Assembly: GCA_944391705.1 (NCBI GenBank) | Contig: CALXUN010000002.1 | Location: forward strand, 72,279 to 119,779 | Length of the DNA stretch: 47,501 bases | Direction of reading: 5' to 3' | Source: an uncultured Alphaproteobacteria bacterium | Lineage (GTDB): Bacteria; Pseudomonadota; Alphaproteobacteria; RF32; CAG-239 | Shown: piece after piece, positions 36,081 through 44,915 of the stretch | Layout of the letters: each line of letters begins with the position of its first letter | Position numbering within the stretch: position 1 is the first letter of the stretch | The notes under the pieces: generated by a model | Told to the model about the DNA's origin: nothing | Seen by the model: the letters and a program-made list of their open reading frames with translations, nothing else | The model's database searches: none | Program-made: the position numbers and the translations under genes

Positions 36081-37115
36081 TTAATAACGTTTGGCCATTT
36101 CACAAAGCGGCACAACTTTGATTTTATCGGCATGGCCGGCTGCACCAAAAGCAATATAACGCGCTTCGCAAACCTTCTGCATTTCTTCAATGGCCGGTTT
36201 CAAGTACTTGCGCGGGTCAAATTCTTTCGGGTTTTCGACAAACAAACGGCGGATAGCACCGGTAATGGCCATCCGGCAGTCGGTGTCGACATTAACCTTG
36301 CGTACGCCGGACTTAATGCCGCGGACGATTTCTTCCACCGGAACGCCGTATGTCTGCGGAATAGCACCGCCGTAGGCATTGATTAAATCCTGCAATTCCT
36401 GCGGAACCGAAGAAGAACCGTGCATAACCATGTGGGTATTAGGCAGTTTTTTATGAATTTTTTCAATCACGTCAATTGCCAGAATTTCACCGTCCGGCTT
36501 ACGGGTAAATTTATAAGCGCCGTGAGAGGTACCCACCGCAACCGCCAGGGCATCAACATTGGTTTCAGCCACAAAACGGGCAGCCTCATCCGGATCGGTT
36601 ACCAAACGTTTCTTGTCAATCACGCCTTCAGCGCCGTGGCCGTCTTCTTTATCGCCTTTGCCGGTTTCCAGAGAACCGATAACGCCCAGCTCGCCTTCAA
36701 CCGAAGCACCGACGGCATGCGCGCGCGCCACAACTTCTTTGGTGACATGAACATTATATTCATAAGAAGAAGGCGTTTTGCCGTCTGCTTCCAAAGAACC
36801 GTCCATCATCACCGAAGAATAACCGTTAACGATAGCCGACTGGCAGATATTAACCGATGAACCATGATCCTGATGTAAACAAATCGGTAGTTCCGGGAAC
36901 ATCTCAATACCGGCTTGAACCATATGACGAATCATCGGATCGCCGGCAAATTTGCGCGCACCGGTTGAGGTTTGCAAAATCACCGGTGCGTTAACTTTAC
37001 GCGCGGCTTGCAAAACGGCAATAATCTGTTCCATATCATTAATATTAAAAGCCGGAACGCCGTAACCGTTTTCGGCTGCATGGTCAAGAATCTGACGCAT
37101 AGAAATCAAAGGCAT
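36081..37115 (-). CDS. fba: Class II fructose-1,6-bisphosphate aldolase
   Basis: 344 residues from the ATG at 37113-37115, with AAGGAGA 7 nt upstream. A longer frame to 37187 adds 24 residues outside the family and no site. [23 protein letters not shown] is the family opening; zinc ligands lie in HQDHGS and in the GTSHGAYKF and MHGSSSVP loops; EGELGVIG is the active-site region. It splits fructose-1,6-bisphosphate in glycolysis or joins the trioses in gluconeogenesis. Confidence 0.97.
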   Translation of the reverse strand: MPLISMRQILDHAAENGYGVPAFNINDMEQIIAVLQAARKVNAPVILQTSTGARKFAGDPMIRHMVQAGIEMFPELPICLHQDHGSSVNICQSAIVNGYSSVMMDGSLEADGKTPSSYEYNVHVTKEVVARAHAVGASVEGELGVIGSLETGKGDKEDGHGAEGVIDKKRLVTDPDEAARFVAETNVDALAVAVGTSHGAYKFTRKPDGEILAIDVIEKIHKKLPNTHMVMHGSSSVPQELQDLINAYGGAIPQTYGVPVEEIVRGIKSGVRKVNVDTDCRMAITGAIRRLFVENPKEFDPRKYLKPAIEEMQKVCEARYIAFGAAGHADKIKVVPLCEMAKRY

Positions 37116-37170
37116 AAAACATCTCCTTAAAAAAACAATTATCACATAACCTACGCCAAAATATAAGGCA

Positions 37171-37190
37171 AGCTTGCAAATTTGCAAGCT
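37171..37190. promoter_or_regulatory. Perfect 20-bp palindrome upstream of fba
   Basis: AGCTTGCAAA is followed directly by its exact complement. It lies 56-75 bp upstream of the fba start, next to a candidate minus-strand promoter (TTGCCT, 17 bp, TATGTG). This is a good operator candidate; the binding protein is unknown. Confidence 0.5.
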
Positions 37191-37244
37191 AAAATTTCCA
37201 ACATATAAACAGCCGGCGTATAAAAAAGGTCATCCGCTCTTTCC

Positions 37245-37294
37245 GTCATGCCTTAAGAGCAACAGCGAGTATAAGGCATCCACACATCAAACAT
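37245..37294 (+). repeat. 50-bp dispersed repeat, copy 1
   Basis: Starts GTCATGCCTTAAGAGC, ends ATCAAACAT. ATGCCTTA and TAAGGCAT make an 8-bp stem. 44 of 50 bases match the copy at 38551. Together the copies flank the leader-prepilin unit in the same orientation. It resembles the small palindromic (REP-like) repeats of alphaproteobacterial genomes. The rest of 37116-37363 shows only the fba promoter area and no gene. Confidence 0.75.
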
Positions 37295-37363
37295 CCTTCT
37301 TCCTTATAAAGCCCGGCAATTCACCTCAGCTGTCATAACAAAAGTTATATATCCATTGTCTGA

Positions 37364-37392
37364 TTGACTTTTTTGGCGGTTTTTTTTATCCT
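37364..37392 (+). promoter_or_regulatory. Candidate promoter of the prepilin leader RNA
   Basis: TTGACT (37364-37369), 17 bp, TATCCT (37387-37392). The start expected near 37400 falls at the first base of the structured leader. Confidence 0.5.
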
Positions 37393-37400
37393 TAAAATCA

Positions 37401-37608
37401 GGATGGCTGTGTTGGCCGTCTGGGAATTAGACATTCCATGACAACGCGTCTGCAAGTATAGGACGTTAAACATTATACGCCGACTGGTTGTTTGTTATAA
37501 AATGACCGGAAGGCGGTAGAATAAGCCTTGCGGTCAATATACCGCGCTATATCGTTGTCATAGTTGTCTACTTCCGGTCGCTTTTGGTTTTTGAAAGCGA
37601 TTTTTTTT
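37401..37608 (+). ncRNA. Structured leader or ncRNA upstream of the prepilin, ends in a terminator
   Basis: No reading frame, but many strong pairings: hairpin GATGGC/GCCGTC (37402-37420), hairpin GGAAT/ATTCC (37423-37437), nine-base pairing ATGACAACG (37438-37446) with CGTTGTCAT (37553-37561), and nine-base pairing GACCGGAAG (37504-37512) with CTTCCGGTC (37571-37579). The last two cross each other, so the fold would be a pseudoknot. GCGGT/ACCGC (37513-37517 with 37541-37545) lies inside. An intrinsic terminator follows (TCGCTTT/AAAGCGA, then eight T, ending 37608), 33 bp before the prepilin ATG. Its 5' arm shares two bases with the preceding stem. It may be a riboswitch-like attenuator or an independent small RNA. 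Confidence 0.6.
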
Positions 37609-37641
37609 AAGGATTTTTACTTACAAAAAAGGAAGGTTACT

Positions 37642-38343
37642 ATGAAACATATTAATGAAAACGGCCGTTCGATGGTCGAAATGTTGGGCGTTTTGGCGAT
37701 TATCGGCGTTCTGTCGGTTGGTGGTATTGCCGGTTATTCCAAAGCCATGAACAAATACAAAATCAACAAAACAACAGACCAAGTTTCCATGTTGGTTGCC
37801 AACATCCGTACGTTGTTCTCTTCGCAAGGCGATTATGACGGTTTGGATAATGCGCAAGCCATTAAATTCGGTGTGGTTCCGGAAGACATGATAAAAACTG
37901 GTAGTAATAATGCTCAAACACTGTCAAACGCTTTTGGCGGTGAGGTAAAAATCGGTGCTTCCGGTGGCCGCGGCAGTGGTGATAATGAAGCGTTCAGCAT
38001 TGTATACAGCGGTTTATCATCCGAAGCATGCGTTACCCTCGCAACCGGCGACTGGGGTTCCGGTCAGGCTTCCGGTTTGATTGCTATTTCTGCTGGTACA
38101 AATGGTAATACATCCGGCGTTACAGGCACAGGAGGGGACGCTACAGGAAAAGGTGTTGATGCTGTTTATTTAGGAATTTCTGATGATAAAAGTGTAAAGT
38201 GTGATGGTACTGGTACAGGTGCTTGTACAGCTATCGCCGTTCCGGGCGCAGATAAAAACCCAACGCCGATGAGCGTTACCAGTGCGGTTAATGCTTGTTC
38301 TTGTACAAGTACGACATGCGAAGTTGCTTGGAAATACTACTAA
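37642..38343 (+). CDS. Type IV prepilin (PilS-like)
   Basis: 233 residues from the ATG at 37642, with GGAAGG 7 nt upstream. A short basic leader ends at Gly8; the mature chain would start R-S-M-V-E with the conserved Glu at +5, then the hydrophobic MLGVLAIIGVLSVGGIAGYSK stem, read as 9-30. The rest is a globular domain with Gly/Ser/Thr-rich stretches and five to six cysteines near the C-terminus (CSCTSTTCEV). A prepilin peptidase must be encoded elsewhere. The structured leader and terminator before it suggest control by attenuation. Pilus subunit or pseudopilin role cannot be told. Confidence 0.88.
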   Translation: MKHINENGRSMVEMLGVLAIIGVLSVGGIAGYSKAMNKYKINKTTDQVSMLVANIRTLFSSQGDYDGLDNAQAIKFGVVPEDMIKTGSNNAQTLSNAFGGEVKIGASGGRGSGDNEAFSIVYSGLSSEACVTLATGDWGSGQASGLIAISAGTNGNTSGVTGTGGDATGKGVDAVYLGISDDKSVKCDGTGTGACTAIAVPGADKNPTPMSVTSAVNACSCTSTTCEVAWKYY

Positions 38344-38462
38344 TATAAGAGCGTTTTATGCTTAAAGGCGGCAATCCCTATACGCGGCTTTCGGGCATAA
38401 AAAACGGAAATATTGTTTTAAGCGGTTCCCTAGCTGCAAAAAAATAATATTTTCCCCTAAAA

Positions 38463-38501
38463 GGTCTGCCGTAACTTTTGTTGCGGCAGATTTCTTTTTT
38501 T
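38463..38501 (+). terminator. Intrinsic terminator after the prepilin
   Basis: TCTGCCGTAAC pairs with GTTGCGGCAGA (one G-T pair) around TTTT, then TTTCTTTTTTT. It lies about 120 bp after the stop; the gap holds a 29-codon frame (38357-38446) that I do not call. Confidence 0.88.
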
Positions 38502-38550
38502 GACTTCTCTTTCCAACCCTCAGGCTGTCATGTACCCGTACCTGTTTTCT

Positions 38551-38600
38551 GTCATGCCTTAAGAGCGATAGCGAGTACCAGGCATCCACGAATCAAACAT
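38551..38600 (+). repeat. 50-bp dispersed repeat, copy 2
   Basis: Same length and orientation as the copy at 37245; six substitutions, four of them in the loop or beside the stem end. It lies between the prepilin terminator and the end of the ABC exporter gene. Confidence 0.75.
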
Positions 38601-38630
38601 TATTGCTTTACCTTTTCAAACTTAAGGATT

Positions 38631-40397
38631 TTAGCGTTCAAATCCGGCAGCCTGCATTTCATAAAACTTATAATAAGCGCCTTTTTTCTCAAGCAATTCC
38701 TGATGTTTTCCGGTTTCCACGATTTTTCCCTTATCCATCACCACCAGCCGGTCCATCTCGTTTAAGGTAGAAAGCCGGTGGGCAATGGCAATCACGGTTT
38801 TGCCCTTCATCAGCGTTTTTAAGGAGCGTTGAATATAACGTTCGCTTTCACTGTCCAAAGCCGAAGTGGCCTCATCTAATATCAGAACCGGGGCATTTTT
38901 CAAAATCGCCCGGGCAATAGCGATTCGCTGCCGCTCGCCGCCGGAAAGCATCACGCCCCGCTCGCCGACCTTGCTCTGGTAACCGTTCGGCAGACTCATA
39001 ATAAAATCATGAATATAAGCTTTTTTAGCTGCGGCAATCACCTGTTTATCGCTTGCTTTCGGGTTGCCGTAACGGATATTTTCCATGATTGAACGGTTAA
39101 ACAGCGTGCTTTCCTGCGGAATAACGGCAATGTTTTTACGCAGGCTTTCCTGGGTGACATCGGCAATATCCTGCCCGCTGATTAAAATTTTTCCTTTTTG
39201 CAAATCATAATATCGGCTTAAAAGCTTAATCAGGGTTGATTTTCCGCTGCCGGAATGCCCGACCAGCCCCACTTTTTCATTCGGGGCAATATGCAGACTG
39301 AAATTTTTAAACAAAGGCTTGCCGTTTTTGTAGTGATAAGTAATTTTATCATAATCAATACGGTTTTCTTTAACCTTCAAAACTTTTGCATCCGGTTTAT
39401 CTTCCACTTCATTCGGGATAGCGAGTAAATCAAGCCCGTCCTGAATGATGCCGTAAACTTCAGCAAAATTGCTGGCAAAATAACTCATGTTGCGCACGGC
39501 ATTAACCAATGACATAATTAACGACGAGGAAAGCACAACATTCGCCACGCTTAAATCATATTTGTACCAGAAATAAAAAATCAGAGCATAAGAAACAATG
39601 GTCATCGAATCAAAAATAAGCTGCGACACAAAACGCACCATCAAATCTTTGTTCATTGCACGTTGCTGGGCAACAGCTGCATCGCGCGCCGCTTTGAAAT
39701 AAAGCCTTTTTTCATAAAAATAATTAGCAAAGCTCTTAACCAGCTGGCTGTTTGTCACCCCGTCCACGAAAATGCCGTTGGCAGCAGCATTAAGTTTGGC
39801 CTTCATTGCCGAATACGGCGTAATCTGCTTGCGGAGATAAACCGCCACCAATAAAAAGAACAAATTCATCAACCCTAAAATCAGCGCCAGCTTTGTGTTG
39901 GCAAAAGCTATAAAGCAAAGGCTCATACCCATTTCAATAATCGGCATCGAAAAACCGAACAAAACATTAAAATAAAAGTGTTCAACGCTATTGATGATGT
40001 TGCGTACTTTGCCGGAAATATTGCCGGACATCTCTTCCTCAAAAAAACGGGCTGAATGCTTATGCACCATCACGAACAAATCTTTGGAAACTTTCAATGT
40101 GGCAAAAGGCACAAACCGGGCTTCCACCTTGCGCCGGATAATTTCTATGGTACCACCGGCAAGCAGCACCAGCAACATAAACCCGAGATATTTAAGCAAA
40201 ATCTGTGCGATATCCGGATAATTACCGGCTTGCGAAATAAAACCAATCATCTCGGCAGCAATATAGTTTTGCAGCCGTAACACAAATGCCGTCACCAAAA
40301 ACAACAGCAAAAAACTTATAAGCAAATATTTTGCCTGTACGGCATATTTCCATACAAAGCGCCAAACCGTCAGACGCCGGACATTTTCGGCCGCCAT
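38631..40397 (-). CDS. ABC exporter (fused membrane and ATPase domains)
   Basis: 588 residues. Six-helix membrane domain (about 1-320) and ATPase domain with Walker A GHSGSGKST (about 380), Q-loop PQESTLFN, signature LSGGERQRIA, Walker B VLILDEATSALD and the H-loop histidine in IAHRLS. It should work as a homodimer exporting lipid or drug (MsbA/multidrug-like); substrate not clear. It follows the beta-barrel protein gene by 15 bp on the same strand, so export of, or partnership with, that surface protein is possible. Confidence 0.92.
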   Translation of the reverse strand: MAAENVRRLTVWRFVWKYAVQAKYLLISFLLLFLVTAFVLRLQNYIAAEMIGFISQAGNYPDIAQILLKYLGFMLLVLLAGGTIEIIRRKVEARFVPFATLKVSKDLFVMVHKHSARFFEEEMSGNISGKVRNIINSVEHFYFNVLFGFSMPIIEMGMSLCFIAFANTKLALILGLMNLFFLLVAVYLRKQITPYSAMKAKLNAAANGIFVDGVTNSQLVKSFANYFYEKRLYFKAARDAAVAQQRAMNKDLMVRFVSQLIFDSMTIVSYALIFYFWYKYDLSVANVVLSSSLIMSLVNAVRNMSYFASNFAEVYGIIQDGLDLLAIPNEVEDKPDAKVLKVKENRIDYDKITYHYKNGKPLFKNFSLHIAPNEKVGLVGHSGSGKSTLIKLLSRYYDLQKGKILISGQDIADVTQESLRKNIAVIPQESTLFNRSIMENIRYGNPKASDKQVIAAAKKAYIHDFIMSLPNGYQSKVGERGVMLSGGERQRIAIARAILKNAPVLILDEATSALDSESERYIQRSLKTLMKGKTVIAIAHRLSTLNEMDRLVVMDKGKIVETGKHQELLEKKGAYYKFYEMQAAGFER

Positions 40398-40412
40398 TAA
40401 AATCTCCCTTAT

Positions 40413-42011
40413 TTAAAAGCTGTACTTTAAGCCGGCATTATAAACCATATTATCATTATGTTCAAGCAGGCGCATAACCTCGGCATATAAATTCCAGCCT
40501 TTCAATTCATAGTCGGCTTTTAAGCTGATGATGCCGTGGCTGCGGCGGTTATCATATCCGTCAAGATAATACATGCCGTTCATGCCGGCAAAACGGGCAT
40601 TTAAGCCTTGGTACGCATCATCATTCAATTCGTAATAATACATACCGCCGAATTTGAAATTAAGCCGGCCGTTTTCCCCGAAATCCGCCGCCTTGGAAAC
40701 ATAAGCGCCTAACCCGGCCTCGGCTGAAAACATATTTTTGCCTTTAACCGAAAGCCCGTCATCTTCGCTGAAATCATCTTGATAAATGCCGTTCAGGTTT
40801 AATTCTGCCGTCGGCCGGATTTCTAAACCGGCAGCCTGATTTTTAAGGTAAATACGGTTGTTTAAGCCGTAATACCAGGCTTTTAAATCCGCGCTGTATT
40901 TTTTAGAATTTTCCCGGCGGTCATAATCACCGTCGCTGTAACCGGCATACGGCATAATAAGCGCGCCCCAGCGTTCATAATCAAACCAATATGGATTATA
41001 AACTTCAAACAAATAATCATCCCGGTTGACGCCATTGTCAAAATCGGTATCTGCCCGGTAAATACCGAATCCGATGCCGTATCTGGTATGAGGCGTTGCT
41101 TTTCTATCATACAAGGCACTGAATCCGAATAACCTTTCTTCATAACCGCTAATACCGCCATGTGATTTGATATCATGATAATAATTATTGGAAACAATGC
41201 TTATACGCTCATCTTTATCAGACGAATTATCCTGCATCAAATCCGTCATGGTACGGTTAATGTAACGCACTCTTTCGATATTCTGGTAAGCAAATGCCGG
41301 CACAAAATCCGCTCCCGGACGGGAAGCAGGCACCGGTTCGGATAAAGGTATAATCATCAAAGGTTGCCTTCCGGAGTATGGCGTGGCAAGACTATTGGCA
41401 GTTGTATCCGAAATTTCCGTCGAGGTTGTTTCATCGCTGTTGGTTTCACTGCCGCTATCGGAATCACTGCCCGTTTCGCCGCTGGTATTTTCTTCCGAGG
41501 AACTATCATCGCTGCCACCACTTCCGCCGCTAAAAAGTAAAACGGCTACTGTTCCAAGTGCAGCAGCTCCTCCTGCCATTATCCAATATTTTGATGTTGA
41601 TTTTTCCATTCTGTAAACCGGCGGCGAATATTCAGAACTTCTCCAAACAGCACCGGCCTGAACGGCATCTGAATTTACAAAAGAGTCATAATAAGGAATC
41701 TTCCATGTGCAGGGATGTTTCGGATTTGCGCCCGCCATGCGGAAAGTATTGTAAGCTCTCGTATCCCGTCTTTTTGCCGCCACACAAAGCCCGGTATCAC
41801 CATAAACATTTGTTGCGTTAATATTCATACCGCGATGTATGGCTTCATACAACGCCCGGACATTGCCGGAGGCCGCCAAAGCATACATCTCATCAAAATT
41901 ATCGGGAGAAAGCCTTGTCATCTTGGCATATGCCGGCGAAATGACTATTGCCGCAGCCAACACCGGCATAAGCATAACACTGATAATATTTCGAAACTTC
42001 ATTAAGTTCAT
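40413..42011 (-). CDS. Outer-membrane beta-barrel protein with N-terminal ankyrin-like segment
   Basis: 532 residues. Signal peptide ending AYA (about 29). An ankyrin-like stretch (about 38-97) has LAASGNVRALYEAIHRGMNIN then GDTGLCVAAKRRDT. A hydrophobic glycine/alanine patch (about 143-163) is followed by a 40-residue Ser/Asp/Glu/Thr linker, then about 290 residues of alternating beta strands ending in YSF, the C-terminal phenylalanine of autotransporter-type barrels. AGGG lies 6 nt before the ATG. The ankyrin-plus-barrel order is unusual; function unknown. Confidence 0.75.
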   Translation of the reverse strand: MNLMKFRNIISVMLMPVLAAAIVISPAYAKMTRLSPDNFDEMYALAASGNVRALYEAIHRGMNINATNVYGDTGLCVAAKRRDTRAYNTFRMAGANPKHPCTWKIPYYDSFVNSDAVQAGAVWRSSEYSPPVYRMEKSTSKYWIMAGGAAALGTVAVLLFSGGSGGSDDSSSEENTSGETGSDSDSGSETNSDETTSTEISDTTANSLATPYSGRQPLMIIPLSEPVPASRPGADFVPAFAYQNIERVRYINRTMTDLMQDNSSDKDERISIVSNNYYHDIKSHGGISGYEERLFGFSALYDRKATPHTRYGIGFGIYRADTDFDNGVNRDDYLFEVYNPYWFDYERWGALIMPYAGYSDGDYDRRENSKKYSADLKAWYYGLNNRIYLKNQAAGLEIRPTAELNLNGIYQDDFSEDDGLSVKGKNMFSAEAGLGAYVSKAADFGENGRLNFKFGGMYYYELNDDAYQGLNARFAGMNGMYYLDGYDNRRSHGIISLKADYELKGWNLYAEVMRLLEHNDNMVYNAGLKYSF

Positions 42012-42083
42012 GACAGCCCTTTAAAATAATCTTTTATATTTAATAGCACCATAAAATTTTTTGCTTAAATTTTAGTTAAATAG

Positions 42084-42221
42084 TCAACTCTCAACAATCT
42101 TCAGCCACTATTTACAAAACAGCCTGAAAAGGCCGGCGATAAAGTTGATGTCGCTTACGGTGAAGGTTCAGGTAAAGTTGTTCCGCTGGACAGCTTTAAA
42201 AACCTGAACTTTGAAATCTAA
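42084..42221 (+). pseudogene. Coding remnant (C-terminal end of a lost gene)
   Basis: A 45-codon open stretch with normal local codon use ends at TAA 42219-42221 with a PLDSFKNLNFEI tail preceded by KAGDKVDVAYGEGSG. It has no ATG, GTG or TTG and is closed upstream by TAG (42081). A terminator follows directly, as for a real gene end. Most likely the surviving tail of a gene whose front was deleted. The parent family is not recognised. The remaining 42012-42278 sequence shows nothing else. Confidence 0.4.
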
Positions 42222-42223
42222 AC

Positions 42224-42262
42224 AAAAACCCCGCTCATCTTTTAATGATGAACGGGACTTTT
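42224..42262. terminator. Intrinsic terminator, usable by hsp20 and by the remnant
   Basis: CCCGCTCATC and GATGAACGGG pair with one C-A mismatch around TTTTAAT. Seven T follow on plus, and TTTTTG on minus. Confidence 0.78.
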
Positions 42263-42278
42263 TTTAGCGCCAAAAATT

Positions 42279-42761
42279 TTAAGCCTTGTTTTTGTTTTCC
42301 GGCTTTTTCTTTTTCACGCTGATTTTTTTGTATTTCTGTTTTTCGGCCTTGGATTTCGGAATATTAACCGTCAGTACGCCGTCATCATAATCGGCGGCCG
42401 CCGCTTCATAATCCAGATCCCATGGCAGCGGAATTGTTCTTTTAAACATCCCGTAAGAAATTTCCGAAAAATAATTGTCATCCGTGGCATCTTCCGTCAT
42501 ATGGCGTTTTTCACCCGAAATCGTCAGATAGCCGTCTTGAGAAATCTTAAGATCAAGATCGCCTTCCTTGATTCCCGGAATTTCGGCCACGACATTAACA
42601 GCCTTTTTTCCTTCGACAACCTCAATTTTCGGTTCCGGGTCATTCATTTCCGCACCGCTGGAATCAAAAAAATAATTCCACAAACTGCGTAAATCATGCG
42701 GCCTGCTGGCCACAACGGATGCCGGATTTTTTTTGCCCGAGGCTGAAATCATGTCCTTCAT
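42279..42761 (-). CDS. Hsp20-family small heat-shock protein
   Basis: About 160 residues from the ATG at 42759-42761, with GGGAG 9 nt upstream; the longer frame to 42824 overlaps the preceding gene. An alpha-crystallin domain (about 45-140) has VAEIPGIKEGDLDLKI, GYLTISGEK and DGVLTVNIPK. The tail is very basic (KKKKPENKNKA). It binds unfolding proteins without ATP. It is 19 bp after a tiny cysteine-rich gene, which is probably co-transcribed. Confidence 0.93.
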   Translation of the reverse strand: MKDMISASGKKNPASVVASRPHDLRSLWNYFFDSSGAEMNDPEPKIEVVEGKKAVNVVAEIPGIKEGDLDLKISQDGYLTISGEKRHMTEDATDDNYFSEISYGMFKRTIPLPWDLDYEAAAADYDDGVLTVNIPKSKAEKQKYKKISVKKKKPENKNKA

Positions 42762-42780
42762 GATTTTTCTCCCGAAAATT

Positions 42781-42927
42781 TTAATATTTCCAGTCCTCTT
42801 CTTCAATTTCAACAACTTCCTCATCGTCTACCGGTGCCGTCTTGCATCCGCAACCGCAGCCGCCTTTGGATGCCGTTTCTTTTGTCGGTTTTGAAGAAGC
42901 CTGCATATTGTTCTTTTGTTTTTCCAT
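42781..42927 (-). CDS. Tiny CGCGC-motif protein upstream of hsp20
   Basis: 48 residues from the ATG at 42925-42927, with a perfect AGGAGG 6 nt upstream. A polar N-terminus is followed by GGCGCGCK, three cysteines spaced one apart, and an acidic tail (DDEEVVEIEEEDW). Such CGCGC runs can bind metal, but no family is recognised. The strong SD and close link to hsp20 argue that it is real. The roughly 220 bp upstream holds short palindromes (42960-42969, 42987-42997) but no clear heat-shock promoter. Confidence 0.7.
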   Translation of the reverse strand: MEKQKNNMQASSKPTKETASKGGCGCGCKTAPVDDEEVVEIEEEDWKY

Positions 42928-43099
42928 GATAACCTCCTGATGTTTACAAATTAACCAAACCCTTAAGGGCATTTTGTTTCGTTGTCCGCAACTTGCGTTT
43001 ACCCTCCTAAAATATTCCCCCGTGCTGCTTTTTTAATCTAAACAATAGGCTATCACCTTTTTGCTAATCCGCCTTAGAAATCTGTTTTTTAATAAAACA

Positions 43100-43128
43100 T
43101 AAAAAAACCGCCCCTTAAAGAGACGGTT
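43100..43128 (-). terminator. Intrinsic terminator after aspS
   Basis: On the minus strand AACCGTCTC and GGGGCGGTT pair (two G-T pairs) with a 5-nt loop, then a run of T. Confidence 0.8.
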
Positions 43129-43148
43129 CTGACAATAACAAAAAACCT

Positions 43149-44915
43149 TTACTTATCATCCAAATCCAGCTTGATGTGAAGCTCTTTTAACTGCTTTTCG
43201 GTAACCGTATTCGGCGCCTGCATCATTAAATCCTGCGCTTTGCCGTTAAGCGGGAAAATAATCACGTCACGGATAATCGGTTCATCAAGCAAAAGCATAA
43301 CCGTACGGTCAATGCCCGGAGCTCCGCCGGCGTGCGGCGGCGCACCATACTTAAAAGCATTAATCATACCGCCGAATTTATTATCCACCACGCTATGGTC
43401 ATAACCGGCAATTTCAAACGCTTTATACATAATTTCCGGTTTATGGTTTCGGACCGCGCCTGAGGCCAGTTCCACCCCGTTGCAGACCATATCATACTGA
43501 TAAGCCAGAATTTCAAGCGGGTGTTTGTTCATTAAAGCATCCATTCCGCCCTGCGGCATGGAAAACGGATTATGAGAAAACTCGACCACGCCTGTTTCCT
43601 CATTTTCTTCATACATCGGAAAATCAACAATCCAGCACAGTTTGAAAGCATTGTAGTCATATAAGCCTAAATCTTCGCCAAGTTTGTTGCGCACTTTTCC
43701 GGCAAATTTATTAACAAGTTTTTCAACCCCGCCCATAAACAAAACGGCATCACCTTCTTTTGCCCCGAAAGTTTGTTTTAACTCGTTTAATTTATCTTCT
43801 GAAAAATATTTGGCGATTCCTTTGGCCCCGTTTGCCGAAAAAGCAACATAAGCCATGCCGCCCATGTTTTCTTCTTTGGCAAAAGCGTCAAACTTGTCAA
43901 AGAAGGAACGCGGTTTATCACCGGCAGATGGTGCCAAAATCGCGCGGATTTTTTCACCGTTTGCGGCTTTTGTATCATATAAGCCGAAACCGGAATGATT
44001 AAAGAATGCCGTTGCATCGGCAATAACAAGCGGATTGCGAAGATCCGGCTTGTCCGAACCGTATTTGAGCATGGCTTCCTTAAATGGAATACGCACAAAC
44101 GGTGCCTGATCAACTTTTTTGCCGTTGGCAAACTTGTTAAAAACCCCGCCCATGGTATATTCCAAAACCTTAAAAACATCTTCCTGAGTGGCAAAGGACA
44201 TTTCCATATCAAGCTGATAGAACTCGCCCGGGCTGCGGTCGGCTCTCGGGTCTTCATCACGGAAACACGGGGCAATCTGAAAATACTTGTCAAAGCCGGA
44301 GACCATCAAAAGTTGCTTAAACTGCTGCGGCGCCTGGGGAAGAGCATAAAACCTGCCGGGATTGATGCGCGACGGTACCAAAAAGTCGCGTGCCCCTTCC
44401 GGTGATGAAGCCGTCAAAATCGGGGTCTGATATTCGGTAAAGCCCTGTTCGGTCATCAGCCGGCGCATTTCCGCAATCACTTTTGAACGCAAGATAATGT
44501 TATTATGGATTCTTTCCTTGCGCAAATCCAGAAAACGATATTTCAAACGCAACTCTTCCGGTGCGTCGTCTTCACCGAAAACCTGAATCGGCAAAACATC
44601 AGCCTCCGAATAAACAGTCATGGATTTAACCTTGATTTCGATATCGCCGGTCGGCATGTTCTTATTGATGCTTTCACGTTCCACCACTTCGCCTTCAAAA
44701 CCGACAACACTTTCCACGCGGGTATTTTCAATTTTTTCAAACAAATCGGACGAAGAATCCACCACACACTGGGTAATGCCGTAATGATCGCGCAAATCAA
44801 CAAAGCACAAATTACCCAAATTACGTTTGCGATGTATCCAGCCGGCAAGTTTAACTTCTTTGCCGATATCTTCACGGCGCAGCTCGCCGCAAGTATGAGT
44901 CCGATATTCGTTCAT
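43149..44915 (-). CDS. aspS: Aspartyl-tRNA synthetase
   Basis: 588 residues, bacterial type. N-terminal anticodon-binding OB fold ([19 protein letters not shown]), class II motif 2 [18 protein letters not shown], an inserted GAD domain (about 300-410) and motif 3 GIDRTVML near the C-terminus. It charges tRNA-Asp; whether it also charges tRNA-Asn cannot be told here. Divergent from rnd. Confidence 0.98.
   Translation of the reverse strand: MNEYRTHTCGELRREDIGKEVKLAGWIHRKRNLGNLCFVDLRDHYGITQCVVDSSSDLFEKIENTRVESVVGFEGEVVERESINKNMPTGDIEIKVKSMTVYSEADVLPIQVFGEDDAPEELRLKYRFLDLRKERIHNNIILRSKVIAEMRRLMTEQGFTEYQTPILTASSPEGARDFLVPSRINPGRFYALPQAPQQFKQLLMVSGFDKYFQIAPCFRDEDPRADRSPGEFYQLDMEMSFATQEDVFKVLEYTMGGVFNKFANGKKVDQAPFVRIPFKEAMLKYGSDKPDLRNPLVIADATAFFNHSGFGLYDTKAANGEKIRAILAPSAGDKPRSFFDKFDAFAKEENMGGMAYVAFSANGAKGIAKYFSEDKLNELKQTFGAKEGDAVLFMGGVEKLVNKFAGKVRNKLGEDLGLYDYNAFKLCWIVDFPMYEENEETGVVEFSHNPFSMPQGGMDALMNKHPLEILAYQYDMVCNGVELASGAVRNHKPEIMYKAFEIAGYDHSVVDNKFGGMINAFKYGAPPHAGGAPGIDRTVMLLLDEPIIRDVIIFPLNGKAQDLMMQAPNTVTEKQLKELHIKLDLDDK

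Noticed and set aside
37401..37608. c-di-GMP (GEMM) riboswitch ahead of the prepilin
   Set aside because: The conserved GEMM core sequences are missing, though gene context would fit.
38357..38446. 29-codon frame after the prepilin
   Set aside because: No ribosome site and no recognisable product; probably chance.
42928..43080. RpoH (heat-shock) promoter for the hsp20 unit
   Set aside because: No convincing CTTG...CCCCAT-like pair at correct spacing was found; only short palindromes.
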